Part shown: positions 42,309-51,006 of the stretch, one piece after another
Position numbering within the stretch: position 1 is the stretch's first letter
How the letters are laid out: each line of letters opens with the position of its first letter
DNA from: Acidobacteria bacterium 13_1_20CM_3_53_8
GTDB taxonomy: Bacteria; Acidobacteriota; Blastocatellia; Pyrinomonadales; Pyrinomonadaceae
Assembly (NCBI GenBank): GCA_001920415.1
Contig: MNJR01000033.1
Location: 1 to 53,443 of the forward strand
Direction: 5' to 3'
DNA length: 53,443 bases
The notes under the pieces: model-generated
The model's input: only the letters and a program-made list of their open reading frames with translations
Told to the model about the DNA's origin: nothing
Databases searched by the model: none
Position numbers and translations under genes: made by a program

Positions 42309-43586
42309 CTATTTAATCTTGTACGCTCTGCCGTTCCAGACGACGATGATTTCGCCGCCGAGTTGTTCGGCGATGGTGCGGATTTCGGGGGCGTCGGCGA
42401 CGAGCGCGCGATAGCGGTCGGAGCCGCGCGACAGGCTAGTCGTTGACATGGAAGAACTGTAGGCCGTGTCAACCCAGACGCTTCCCTGTCGGCGGAATTG
42501 ATGACCAGCGACGCGTCGAGTCTCGCTTAGGGTGACACTGTTCTTGGTCGCAGCGCTGTTAGTTTCGCTATCTTCCGAGCCGCCTCTTCGCCGTGCTCTG
42601 GCAGAAGCGCCTGATTGCGCTCTGTCCTGCGGCTCAGTAGCAGGAGCTTGCGCGCTCAGCGTCGTTGCTGCTCCAGTTGTAGCCGCACGATTGTTTCTCT
42701 CTGAAGCACGCTCGTTTTCCTGTCTCTGTGCTTCCTCAGCGCTTCTAGCTCGCAGTTCATCTGCCTCGTTTGTGTTTGCGGTTGCTCCTGCGGAATATGA
42801 GCCTTGCGGCGTTGGCGGTTGAGGCTGATTCTCTGTTCGCGCGACCTCAGCCTCTCTTTGCCCGTTTAGTGTCCCACTAGCAGTCCCGGCGATGCCGCCC
42901 ACCTGAGTTTGGCTTTGCGCTTTGGCATTCTCTTCACTGCTTGGCTGGCGCGCGTCATCGGAAAGTTTGGCGGGCGTGCTTTGTGGCAAAGATGCATTTG
43001 CGGTGCGCGTTGATGTAGCTGAAGTGTTCGCGCTCGAAGATTCTGTCGTCCCAGTCGAAGCAGCTTCACCGCCAGATGTGTTCGCGTGATTCAGCGACGG
43101 TTCTTCTTCAGTTGCGCTTCCCGGCCTGGTATTCTGCGCGACAAGCGAATGCTCTTCCTGCTTTCGCTGCTGCATCATTATCAATGCTGCGCCTGCAATG
43201 CCGAGCAGCAGCAATGCGAGCGTGCCGAAACGAAGAACGGGCGAAGCGAACAGGGCAGCGAGCCAATCACTCCATGACCTGCGCTCACCTGTTTTCACAC
43301 CGACCTTGCCATCTTCTTTCAGAGGCGCATTCGCAGAAAGAGCCAGACGGGTTACAATCTTTCGACACTCTTCGCATTCCGCCAGATGCGCAGAATAACG
43401 CGCGCGTGCCGATGGCGGCAGCGCATTCTCCGCGTAGGCGCTAAGTTCATCTGCGTCCAGATGCGCTACGGCATTCTCCGCGCCGCCGTCGCCACGCATT
43501 GCGTGCGAGCCTCCAAACGCCTCTGCGCCGCGCCGCGCGTGACGGCGTAGCAGAAGGTCTATCTCTTTTTCATTTCCCTGATTCAT
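42309..43586 (-). CDS. Anti-sigma factor with zinc finger and long disordered outer part
   Basis: The 425-residue protein has a zf-HC2 motif near the N-terminus (H67-x3-C71-x2-C74), one membrane helix (about residues 119-138) and a long Ser, Thr, Ala, Gln and Asn-rich outer part. At the C-terminus there is a folded-looking tail (RRVAGHQFRRQGSVWVDTAY through IIVVWNGRAYKIK). It should bind and restrain the sigma factor encoded just upstream. The disordered outer region is much longer than in most anti-sigma factors. The start is Met at 43586, because the residues before it look unlike the family. Confidence 0.75.
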   Translation of the reverse strand: MNQGNEKEIDLLLRRHARRGAEAFGGSHAMRGDGGAENAVAHLDADELSAYAENALPPSARARYSAHLAECEECRKIVTRLALSANAPLKEDGKVGVKTGERRSWSDWLAALFASPVLRFGTLALLLLGIAGAALIMMQQRKQEEHSLVAQNTRPGSATEEEPSLNHANTSGGEAASTGTTESSSANTSATSTRTANASLPQSTPAKLSDDARQPSSEENAKAQSQTQVGGIAGTASGTLNGQREAEVARTENQPQPPTPQGSYSAGATANTNEADELRARSAEEAQRQENERASERNNRAATTGAATTLSAQAPATEPQDRAQSGASARARRRGGSEDSETNSAATKNSVTLSETRRVAGHQFRRQGSVWVDTAYSSSMSTTSLSRGSDRYRALVADAPEIRTIAEQLGGEIIVVWNGRAYKIK

Positions 43587-43677
43587 TAAATTAACGAGGT
43601 CGCAAGAAATGCAACGTTGATAGAACGCGCGTGAGCGCTTTATCTTGCGCCTTTCCCGTTTGAAAACCTTTTCGGCT

Positions 43678-44634
43678 TTAACCGCTGCCATGAGTCCGCT
43701 TCTCACTTGAAGCGTTCTCACTTGTCAGCATCAACTCAAGATCGGTCTCAAGATGCGCAGCAGTTTCGGCCAGCGAGCGACGCGTCTCGTCGCGCGTCCA
43801 GCCATGCTCTTTCATCAATATTGCTTCGACTCGCTCTCTGATTTCCGTCTGCACGCGCGCCAGCCTGCGACTCGCCGTAGCCTCGTGCACGCCCAGCACA
43901 GCGCCAGCCTCGCGCAGGCGCAGACCGTCGAAATAGTAGAGCTTGACTAACAGGCGATCCTCTGCGTTAAGCTCTGCGACGGCGCGAGCCAGCGAAGTTT
44001 CGACCGATTGCGCAGCGGTCTTGTCTGCGAGCGCCCGTTCTGGATTGACGCCCGTGCTCGCAGCGCTCAATGCGTTCTTATCTTCATTTGAAGCGCGAGC
44101 CATGCGGTCAAAGTCTGCATCCTCTTCCGTCTGAACGAATCGTGAAGACTTGCGGTGATAATCAACCGCAAGCTGCGCTACGACCGCGCGCAGCCAGCCT
44201 CCTAGCGAGCCGCGCCCCGAATAATAGGCAATCTTCCCAGACGGCCTGCCGTCATCGCGCAAGCGCAAACCGTGAAGCTCCGCCCAGATTGATTGCGCCA
44301 AATCTTCCGCAGCCTCTTCATTAGAACTAGCGGAGCGCGCAGCAGAGCGCACAGTAGCACCGAACCTTTCGACCAGATCGCTCCAAGCCTGCTCGCTGCC
44401 TGCTTCGCAAGCGACTATCAAACAGAGGTCGTCAGCGTGCAATCCGTCAATGAACTCATTAACAGCTTGCGCCGAAAGTTCAGGGTCATCCTTCAATAAA
44501 TATTTTTCGGTTGCAGCACGCACGCGCAATTCCAGCGCCGCAGCGTCAACGGAGCGTGCGTCTTCCGCGCGCGCAATCAAACGCCGCGTCCCTTCTACGA
44601 TCAGCCTGTCGGTTGCTGCCCTTCTCTGGCTCAC
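43678..44634 (-). CDS. ECF-type RNA polymerase sigma factor
   Basis: The 318-residue protein has sigma region 2 (EQAWSDLVERFGATVRSAAR through AEDLAQSIWAELHGLRL) and region 4 with a helix-turn-helix (LRLREAGAVLGVHEATASRRLARV). A Lys and Asp-rich stretch of about 100 residues and an N-terminal extension make it longer than common ECF factors, which have about 190 residues. It pairs with the anti-sigma gene, whose ATG lies 92 bp downstream. The GTG at 44634 with CAGGA upstream is the best start; the longer frame to 44838 is translated repeat DNA. The set of controlled genes is unknown. Confidence 0.8.
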   Translation of the reverse strand: MSQRRAATDRLIVEGTRRLIARAEDARSVDAAALELRVRAATEKYLLKDDPELSAQAVNEFIDGLHADDLCLIVACEAGSEQAWSDLVERFGATVRSAARSASSNEEAAEDLAQSIWAELHGLRLRDDGRPSGKIAYYSGRGSLGGWLRAVVAQLAVDYHRKSSRFVQTEEDADFDRMARASNEDKNALSAASTGVNPERALADKTAAQSVETSLARAVAELNAEDRLLVKLYYFDGLRLREAGAVLGVHEATASRRLARVQTEIRERVEAILMKEHGWTRDETRRSLAETAAHLETDLELMLTSENASSEKRTHGSG

Positions 44635-44794
44635 TAGATTTTCCTGAAAACCACTCCCGCGCGCTTCCCTTCGCCCTATGCTATCACGAAAAATATTCTT
44701 CTCACGCCAGACATTCGCACTCACCTGTGATGAACAAGACGACCTGCGCGCTGCCACCGCTTCCTTAAAACCTTTCTTTGACAGCTTGATAAAA

Positions 44795-44921
44795 CAGTGA
44801 TAAGTGATGAGTGATAAGTGATAAGAAGGGGAATACAAGAGTCAGAAGCCAGAATGTAAAGCTCTTATCTTCTGAATTCTGTATTCTTAATTCTGACTTC
44901 TTCTCTTATCACTTATCACTG
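44795..44921. repeat. Nested heptamer palindrome E12 (outer TGATAAG, inner CAGAATT)
   Basis: The outer arms are TGATAAG and TGATGAG words (44797-44825 and 44903-44920). The inner arms use CAGAA-type words with more mismatches. The apex includes TAAAGCTCTTA (44857-44867). It lies between two divergent genes, the sigma factor and queE, and ends 7 bp before the queE ATG. Confidence 0.8.
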
Positions 44922-44928
44922 CTTTTAT

Positions 44929-45573
44929 ATGCTTCGTGTCACAGAAATTTTTCGTTCGATTCAGGGTGAATCAACGCATGTGGGTCGCCCGTGCGCGTTC
45001 GTGCGGCTCACGGGCTGCCCCATGCGCTGCGTCTGGTGCGATAGCGAATATACTTTCACGGGCGGCGAGCATATGGAGATTAAAGAAGTGATGGAGCGCG
45101 TGCAAGCGATGGGGTGCAGACTCGTTGAAGTCACGGGCGGCGATCCTCTGGCGCAGCGCGAGGCTTTCGAGTTTATCAAGAGGTTGTGCGACGAAGGCTA
45201 TGAAGTTCTGATTGAGACGGGCGGTTATTTTTCGACAGAAAAAGTGGACGAGCGCGCGAAGATTATTCTGGATATAAAATGCCCTGCGTCTGGCGAGGAA
45301 TCGCGCAACCATTGGCCCAACCTTGAACGACTGCGCGCAGACCGCGATGAAGTTAAGTTCGTCATAGCGAATCGGGAAGACTGGGAATACGCGCGCGAGG
45401 TCATCAAGCAATATGATCTTGAGAGGCGCGCTCATTCGGTTCTCATCTCGCCCGTGTGGGGCGAAGTTGATCTACAGGAATTGGCCGACTGGGTTTCGTC
45501 AAGCGGCATGAACATTCGTTTGCAGCTACAGATGCACAAATACATCTGGGGGCCGGAGGCGCGTGGAGTGTGA
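44929..45573 (+). CDS. queE: 7-carboxy-7-deazaguanine synthase
   Basis: The 214-residue radical-SAM enzyme has the cluster motif C30-x3-C34-x2-C37 (RLTGCPMRCVWCDSEYTF) and the usual start LRVTEIFRSIQGESTHVGRP. It converts 6-carboxytetrahydropterin into 7-carboxy-7-deazaguanine in preQ0 synthesis. The product goes to QueC, encoded next. The 3-base spacing of the last two cysteines fits the short-cluster QueE type. No Shine-Dalgarno site precedes the ATG; palindrome E12 ends 7 bp upstream. Confidence 0.88.
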   Translation: MLRVTEIFRSIQGESTHVGRPCAFVRLTGCPMRCVWCDSEYTFTGGEHMEIKEVMERVQAMGCRLVEVTGGDPLAQREAFEFIKRLCDEGYEVLIETGGYFSTEKVDERAKIILDIKCPASGEESRNHWPNLERLRADRDEVKFVIANREDWEYAREVIKQYDLERRAHSVLISPVWGEVDLQELADWVSSSGMNIRLQLQMHKYIWGPEARGV

Positions 45574-45576
45574 AGG

Positions 45577-45701
45577 AAGGGATAAGGGCGGAGGGATGAG
45601 GGATGAATAGGAATTGAGCTAATTGCATGCTGACGCAATTACTCCTTCTTATTCATCCCTCATCCCTCATCCCTCATCCCTTGTTTCATCCCTCATCCCT
45701 T
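45577..45701. repeat. Heptamer palindrome E13 (GGGATGA word)
   Basis: The left arm (45577-45611) has GGGATAA, GGGCGGA, GGGATGA and GGGATGA words. The right arm (45651-45701) is the complement, TCATCCC, in five or more copies. The apex has ATTGAGCTAATTGCATGCTG. It lies between queE and queC, just 6 bp before the likely queC start. Confidence 0.85.
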
Positions 45702-45707
45702 AATATT

Positions 45708-46505
45708 ATGGGTGGATTCGACGAAAAAGCTTTTGACAGCCCGGCGGATGAGCCGGATGCGGAGGATGCTGAGCGCACAGATGAATCTGGTTCATCCCTC
45801 ATCCCTCCGCCCTCATCCCTTCCATCTTCCCTTGCTGTTTGTCTTGTCTCAGGCGGGATGGATTCGTGCGTGACTGCGGCGATTGCGCGTGAAGAGAATG
45901 CCGAGGTCGCTTTTCTTCACGTCTCTTATGGGCAGCGCACTGAGGCGCGCGAGCGCAGGGCGTTTGAAGAGATTGCAGATCACTACGGGGTCGCAAAAAG
46001 GCTCGCCGTCTCGATTGAGCATCTGGCTAAAATAGGCGGCTCGTCCTTGACGGATAAGAATATTCTTGTCGCGGAAGCTAATCTTTCAAGTAAAGAGATT
46101 CCCACCAGCTACGTTCCCTTTCGCAACGCGCACCTGCTCTCAATTGCAGCGAGTTGGGCCGAAGTCATCGGCGCCCGGAGCATCTACATAGGCGCTGTGG
46201 CTGAAGATTCTTCGGGCTATCCAGACTGCCGACCGGAATTTTATGAAGCGTTCGAGCGCGCGATTGACTTGGGCACGCGACCCGAAACTCATATTAAAAT
46301 CGTAACGCCTGTTATTGCCATGCGTAAGTCTGAGATTGTGCTGCGAGGACGCGAACTTGGAGCGCCGTTTCATCTAACGTGGTCATGTTATCAAGCTTCT
46401 GAGCTGGCCTGCGGCTCCTGCGATTCCTGCGCGTTACGCCTGCGCGCCTTCCGCGAAGCGGGCGCCCGAGACCCTGTTGGATACGCTCGAAACGAGCGCA
46501 TTTAA
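45708..46505 (+). CDS. queC: 7-cyano-7-deazaguanine synthase with repeat-derived N-terminal extension
   Basis: The enzyme part starts near [18 protein letters not shown] (PP-loop SGGMDS) and continues through [17 protein letters not shown] to the zinc site with [11 protein letters not shown] at the end. It turns 7-carboxy-7-deazaguanine into preQ0 with ATP and ammonia. Here about 42 residues precede the usual start. They include an acidic part and [14 protein letters not shown], encoded by TCATCCC heptamers at 45792-45826. There is no in-frame start between 45708 and the catalytic part other than the ATG at 45708, and it has no Shine-Dalgarno site. The frame also runs from an ATG at 45627 through the right arm of E13. 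Confidence 0.85.
   Translation: MGGFDEKAFDSPADEPDAEDAERTDESGSSLIPPPSSLPSSLAVCLVSGGMDSCVTAAIAREENAEVAFLHVSYGQRTEARERRAFEEIADHYGVAKRLAVSIEHLAKIGGSSLTDKNILVAEANLSSKEIPTSYVPFRNAHLLSIAASWAEVIGARSIYIGAVAEDSSGYPDCRPEFYEAFERAIDLGTRPETHIKIVTPVIAMRKSEIVLRGRELGAPFHLTWSCYQASELACGSCDSCALRLRAFREAGARDPVGYARNERI
45792..45826 (+). repeat. TCATCCC heptamer run inside the queC coding region
   Basis: TCATCCC occurs at 45792-45798, 45799-45805 and 45813-45819, with variants TCCGCCC at 45806-45812 and TTCCATC at 45820-45826, all in 7-bp register. It is the same word as in the right arm of E13. A gain or loss of one unit would shift the reading frame before the catalytic domain. Confidence 0.8.
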
Positions 46506-46622
46506 CGGCTCTCGGAAATGGCTGTTATGAAGTATAATGCTACAACCGTACCTTGCTCTCTTGCATCTTAATCTGGCCTATCGTAGACGAGGGGCCTTTA
46601 GAATTCCTTGGAGGAACACTTG

Positions 46623-47945
46623 ATGCTTCGTAAATACTTTTTCTTCTCAATCGCGGCCATAGCCGTGCTGCTTCTGGGAACGATAGCTGCCAGCGCTCAG
46701 CAGGGCGAATTGCGCGGTCACGTCGTCGCCAAACAAGCCGACGGAACGACTGCGCCTGTACCGGATGCCCTCATTGATGTTTATCGAACTGATATTCCCG
46801 GCAAATACAACACCAAGACCGACAGAAAAGGCCACTTCGTTTTCGCTGGTCTCCCATACACTGGCAAATACGTAATAGCGGTCAGCGCACAGAACATGAG
46901 TCCGAATATTCTGCCCGATGTGCTCGCAGGGCGCGGTGCTGACTACGAGATTGTTCTAGGCTCTGGCGACGGTCGTCGGTTTACTGAAGCTGAGATACGT
47001 TCGGCTGCAACCAGCGCTGCGTCCACTGGCGGAAATTCTGAAACTGCCGAGCAGCGCTCAGCGCGCGAAGCTAACGCCGCCCGCACTCGTGAAGTTGAGG
47101 ATAGGAATAAACATAACCAGCAGATTAACGAAGTTCTCAACCGCACTTTTACCGCTGGCAACGCCGCCATTGGCGCACACAACTACGACGAAGCGATCAA
47201 GCAGTTCGACGAAGGACTGGCCGCTGATCCTGAGCAGGCGGCTCTTTTGACTAGCCGATCCGTCGCTCTGAGAATGCGCGGCGTTGACCGCTACAACGCA
47301 GCCGCTCAGTCTGCGCAATACAAGACGGCTCTATCGTCCGGTGATACCGCCGCGATGGCATCGCTTTTAGAGCCTGCGAAAAGCGACATACACGAAGCCG
47401 TAGCTGCCGTGCAGAAAGCTGTAGCTATAGTAAAGGCCGAAACGGTTGCGCCGACGGACGCAGCAGCCCAAGCGCGTCATAACGGGAACCTTCTGGCGGC
47501 GCTCAAAACTCAGGCCGAGGCTATGCGCCTGTATGCAAAATACTTCGATCTCTCAACGGCTGATGCTACATTCGCAGCGTATCAGGAGTACGTTAATGCC
47601 GAAACCGATCCGGCCAACAAGCTCAAAGCCCAACTCGCAGCCGCTCAGGTGCTGCTGGACGCTAGCCAGGGCGCGAAGGCAGCCGAAGAGTTCAAAAAGA
47701 TTCTAGCGGCAAATCCAGATAATATTGACGCGGAGCTTGGCCTAGGGCTATCGCTCTTCAACACAGGCGTACCCACGAACTTTCAAGAAGCTGCTAATCA
47801 TATTCAGAAGTTCATTGATAATGCCCCTGACACCAATCCGCTGAAGCAGTCTGCCAGAGAGGCGCTAGACTACTTGAAGTCTCAGAACGTGCGACCCGAA
47901 AGGGGTAACACGACGACAGGCGGGCAGCGCCGCAGGCGCCCGTAA
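46623..47945 (+). CDS. Secreted TPR protein with N-terminal carboxypeptidase-regulatory-like domain
   Basis: The 440-residue protein has a signal peptide (residues 1-24, ending ASAQQ), a CarboxypepD-regulatory-like beta domain (GELRGHVVAKQADGTTAPVP through HFVFAGLPYTGKYVIAV), an Ala/Glu-rich linker, and TPR repeats in the second half (AHNYDEAIKQFDEGLAADPEQAALL, then LLDASQGAKAAEEFKKILAANPDNIDAELGLGLSLF). It is probably an envelope scaffold. The ATG at 46623 has GGAGGA 7 bp upstream. A TATAAT (46533-46538) lies in the preceding gap but with a poor -35. A strong terminator follows. Confidence 0.75.
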   Translation: MLRKYFFFSIAAIAVLLLGTIAASAQQGELRGHVVAKQADGTTAPVPDALIDVYRTDIPGKYNTKTDRKGHFVFAGLPYTGKYVIAVSAQNMSPNILPDVLAGRGADYEIVLGSGDGRRFTEAEIRSAATSAASTGGNSETAEQRSAREANAARTREVEDRNKHNQQINEVLNRTFTAGNAAIGAHNYDEAIKQFDEGLAADPEQAALLTSRSVALRMRGVDRYNAAAQSAQYKTALSSGDTAAMASLLEPAKSDIHEAVAAVQKAVAIVKAETVAPTDAAAQARHNGNLLAALKTQAEAMRLYAKYFDLSTADATFAAYQEYVNAETDPANKLKAQLAAAQVLLDASQGAKAAEEFKKILAANPDNIDAELGLGLSLFNTGVPTNFQEAANHIQKFIDNAPDTNPLKQSAREALDYLKSQNVRPERGNTTTGGQRRRRP

Positions 47946-47977
47946 AGCTCTTTCGAGTTAAATTTCCAACAATTTTC

Positions 47978-48020
47978 AAAGCCCCGCACGGATTATAAGA
48001 TTCGGCGGGGCTTTACTTTT
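47978..48020 (+). terminator. Intrinsic terminator after the TPR gene
   Basis: AAAGCCCCGC (47978-47987) pairs perfectly with GCGGGGCTTT (48005-48014), followed by ACTTTT. The 17-base loop is slightly long. It separates the TPR gene from the pilus operon. Confidence 0.82.
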
Positions 48021-48045
48021 CCCTTTAAATCCAGAAATTATCTTC

Positions 48046-48075
48046 TTGACACCCCATCTTATTAAACGGTAATAT
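48046..48075 (+). promoter_or_regulatory. Sigma70-type promoter for the pilB operon
   Basis: TTGACA (48046-48051) is an exact -35 and TAATAT (48070-48075) a near-consensus -10, with 18 bp between. The 110-base leader that follows has a hairpin from GCAACAGCG (about 48082) and CGTTGTTGC. It is the best promoter seen in the window. Confidence 0.75.
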
Positions 48076-48197
48076 GGCGTTGCAACAGCGTTTAGCGTTG
48101 TTGCCTCAGGTTGACGACAATCGCTGTTGTCTTCTTCGCACCTAAAAATCCGCCCCTTCTGAAAATGTTCTATCCAAGCCGCTGAGAATCCATAAAA

Positions 48198-50000
48198 ATG
48201 TCTGCCAAACTAGGCGAAATTCTCGTCCGCGAAAATCTGCTAACTCCGCAGCAACTCCGTCAGGCTCTAGATTACCAGCGCGAGCATGGTGGTCGTCTGG
48301 GTTTCAACCTGGTCAAGCTGGGTCTGGTATCCGATGACACCATCACGGCTGTTCTATCGCGCCAGTATGGAGTTCCTTCTGTCAACCTTGACCTCTTCGA
48401 CATAGACGAACCGGTCATACGACTCATCCCGCAGGAAGTAGCCCAGAAATATTCTGTGCTTCCTCTCTCGCGTGTTGGAGCGACGCTCACGCTCGCTATG
48501 GTTGACCCCACGAATGTCTTCGCCATGGACGATATAAAGTTCATGACGGGACTGAACATCGAGCCGGTCGTCGTTTCTGAAGCGAGCGTGCACGAGGCCA
48601 TTTCAAAGTATTACGACGTGTCGCGCGAGATTGAATTGGCCGGGATGGCAGATGCCGTAGTGGTTGATATGGGGAACGCGGCGCTCGGCGGGCTGGGTAG
48701 CGGTATTACGAAGGAAGACCTCGTCTCGCTCGAAAACCTTGAGCTGGACATGGAGGCAGCCGAGGGCGTTGAAGTCATAGACGACAACGAAGAGATTGAT
48801 CTCTCGACTCTCTCACGTATGAGCGAGGACGCGCCGGTCGTTCGGCTGGTCAACGTGCTATTGGTTGACGCGCTTCGTCGCGGCGCTTCCGACATTCACG
48901 TGGAACCTTACGAGAAAGAGTTGCGCATACGCTTTAGAATTGACGGCGTGCTCTACGATGTAATGCACCCGCCTTTGAAGCTGCGCGACGCTCTGGTCTC
49001 GCGTCTCAAGATCATGTCCAAGCTGGACATTTCGGAAAAGCGTTTGCCTCAGGACGGTCGCATCAAGATAAAAGTGAAAGTGGATGCGCGCTCGCGCGAA
49101 CTTGATTTCCGCGTCTCAACGCTTCCGACGCTTTTTGGCGAAAAGGTTGTGCTTCGTCTACTTGATAAAGAGAACCTGATGCTGGACATGACGAAGCTTG
49201 GGTTCGAGCCTGAATCCTTGGCGAAGTTCCAGCGCAACATCAATAAGCCTTACGGCATGGTGCTCGTCACAGGCCCTACCGGATCAGGCAAAACCAACAC
49301 GCTCTACTCTGCGCTGCAATCGCTGAACACGCCTGAGACGAACATCATGACGGCTGAAGACCCTGTCGAGTTCAACCTTCAGGGCATCAACCAGGTGCAG
49401 ATGAAAGAGCAGATTGGATTAAACTTCGCAGCCGCCCTGCGTGCCTTCCTTCGCCAGGACCCGAACATCGTCCTCGTTGGCGAGATTCGTGACTTTGAAA
49501 CGGCAGAGATAGCCATCAAGGCAGCGCTCACAGGCCACCTCGTCCTCTCGACTCTTCACACCAACGACGCTCCCTCCACCATCTCGCGCCTCATGAACAT
49601 GGGCATAGAGCCTTTCCTCGTTGCCACTAGCGTCAACCTCATTCAAGCGCAGCGACTCATACGCCGTGTCTGTAAAGACTGCAAGAAGGAGAATCCGACT
49701 CCTATAGAAGCGCTGCTCGAAATCGGCTTCACACAGGAAGAGGCCAGACAGATGAAGACTTATAAAGGCAAAGGCTGCCCGACCTGCAATAACACAGGCT
49801 ACAAAGGGCGCATTGGTCTTTACGAAGTGATGGAAGTGACAGACGATATACGCGAGTTGATTCTTATAGGAGCTTCAGCGCTGGAGCTGCGCAAAAAGGC
49901 TATTGACGACGGAATGATTACATTGCGCCAGTCCGGGCTGTACAAGATTCGTGCTGGTGTAACGACTATAGAAGAAGTCGTGCGGGAGACTGTTGCATGA
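48198..50000 (+). CDS. pilB: Type IV pilus assembly ATPase
   Basis: The 600-residue motor drives pilus extension. The N-terminal MshEN domain has two tandem motifs, KLGEILVRENLLTPQQLRQA and RLGFNLVKLGLVSDDTITAV, each ending LxxxQ, the pattern that binds cyclic di-GMP. A central domain follows, then the ATPase core with Walker A GPTGSGKTNTLYS (about residue 358), Asp-box GEIRDFETAEIAI and a tetracysteine zinc site (CKDCKK, later CPTCNNTGYKG). The promoter and terminator upstream mark the start of this operon. The stop overlaps the next ATG by four bases. Confidence 0.92.
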   Translation: MSAKLGEILVRENLLTPQQLRQALDYQREHGGRLGFNLVKLGLVSDDTITAVLSRQYGVPSVNLDLFDIDEPVIRLIPQEVAQKYSVLPLSRVGATLTLAMVDPTNVFAMDDIKFMTGLNIEPVVVSEASVHEAISKYYDVSREIELAGMADAVVVDMGNAALGGLGSGITKEDLVSLENLELDMEAAEGVEVIDDNEEIDLSTLSRMSEDAPVVRLVNVLLVDALRRGASDIHVEPYEKELRIRFRIDGVLYDVMHPPLKLRDALVSRLKIMSKLDISEKRLPQDGRIKIKVKVDARSRELDFRVSTLPTLFGEKVVLRLLDKENLMLDMTKLGFEPESLAKFQRNINKPYGMVLVTGPTGSGKTNTLYSALQSLNTPETNIMTAEDPVEFNLQGINQVQMKEQIGLNFAAALRAFLRQDPNIVLVGEIRDFETAEIAIKAALTGHLVLSTLHTNDAPSTISRLMNMGIEPFLVATSVNLIQAQRLIRRVCKDCKKENPTPIEALLEIGFTQEEARQMKTYKGKGCPTCNNTGYKGRIGLYEVMEVTDDIRELILIGASALELRKKAIDDGMITLRQSGLYKIRAGVTTIEEVVRETVA

Positions 50001-50914
50001 TTAAAAGCACACGTATGATGCGCACGACCGCGCTCGCTCTGCTGATGCTGATTGCGTTTTCTGTAGCGCTGCCAGTCCTTAACTCTTCAGCACACAACAG
50101 CCGCCATACTGCTGGCAGACACGGAAAACATTTCCGAAGACACTCGCGCGCGTGGTGGCGTCGTCACCGCGCTATGTTGCGCCGACGACGCGCAACGCTT
50201 GCTCTTCAAACCACTGCACAAAGAAAAGCTACCACGCTTTCGGCCATGCGTAACCATGACGAAGGTGTGCTGCCGCAAGTCTCCTCTACGACTCCCTCGA
50301 ACACAGTCCGTGCGATTGAAGAGCGCAGAACTACTAAACGAATGCAGGCGCGCATGGCGAATGCCGCAGCCGCTTCTCAGCCTGTCACGAACAGTAGCGT
50401 TCGCGCCTCTTGGAATCTGAATCTTCCTAGTGGATGGACTGCTCGCGCGCAGGGCGTAAACGGCGCTATGTCATTTCGCGTGGTCTCATCCGACGGTCGC
50501 CCCGTAGGACAGGCCGCGCTAACGCCGCTAGCATTCATCTCGAACACCAACGATGTAGTTTCGGGTAAGCCCAGAAACCGTACGCTCGGCGGCGTCTCAC
50601 TGCCGCAGCTTCGCGGCACAGTCATTGATCGCATGGTGAATGCCGGAGGGTGGGTCGTAAATGATTTTGACAGGGAGATTGGTAATCAGCGCGTTTACAT
50701 AGTAGTCGCGCAGACGCCAGCCTCTGAAGATGGGCGCACGCCGCCGCAGAATTGGGTCTTTTACTTCACTGTTCTCAACGGGCGAATCTACAGTTTCCAG
50801 ACGGCAGCGAATACGGATTACTCGGAGCGCGTTGCCGCAGACGTAGAGCGCATCATCGCTTCGCTGACAGCAGGAGCGGGGGCAGCAGCAGCCGCTGAGC
50901 CGCCTCGCCGCTAA
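49997..50914 (+). CDS. Secreted protein with basic N-terminal part, between pilB and pilT
   Basis: The 305-residue protein has a signal peptide (cleavage near residue 32, LNSSAHN) followed by a His/Arg-rich section (HFRRHSRAWWRRHRAMLRRR), and a C-terminal domain of about 160 residues beginning WNLNLPSGWTARAQG and ending DYSERVAADVERIIASL. I do not recognise the domain. The C-terminal fold pattern, with FYFTVLNGRIYSFQT, is like a PsbP/DcrB-type exported domain. It overlaps pilB by 4 bases and is cotranscribed with pilT, so it may help pilus function; its start and end fit the operon. Confidence 0.7.
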   Translation: MIKSTRMMRTTALALLMLIAFSVALPVLNSSAHNSRHTAGRHGKHFRRHSRAWWRRHRAMLRRRRATLALQTTAQRKATTLSAMRNHDEGVLPQVSSTTPSNTVRAIEERRTTKRMQARMANAAAASQPVTNSSVRASWNLNLPSGWTARAQGVNGAMSFRVVSSDGRPVGQAALTPLAFISNTNDVVSGKPRNRTLGGVSLPQLRGTVIDRMVNAGGWVVNDFDREIGNQRVYIVVAQTPASEDGRTPPQNWVFYFTVLNGRIYSFQTAANTDYSERVAADVERIIASLTAGAGAAAAAEPPRR

Positions 50915-51006
50915 CTCACATTAACTGAGAATGCAACCAAACGCCCTCTGATTGATTTCTCTCTCGCGAGAACAATCAGCGCGCCCTAGCAGGAGACGAT
51001 CACCGC

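Noticed and set aside
44635-44838. Long N-terminal extension of the sigma factor
   Set aside because: The residues come partly from palindrome E12 and resemble no sigma region; the GTG at 44634 has a ribosome site.
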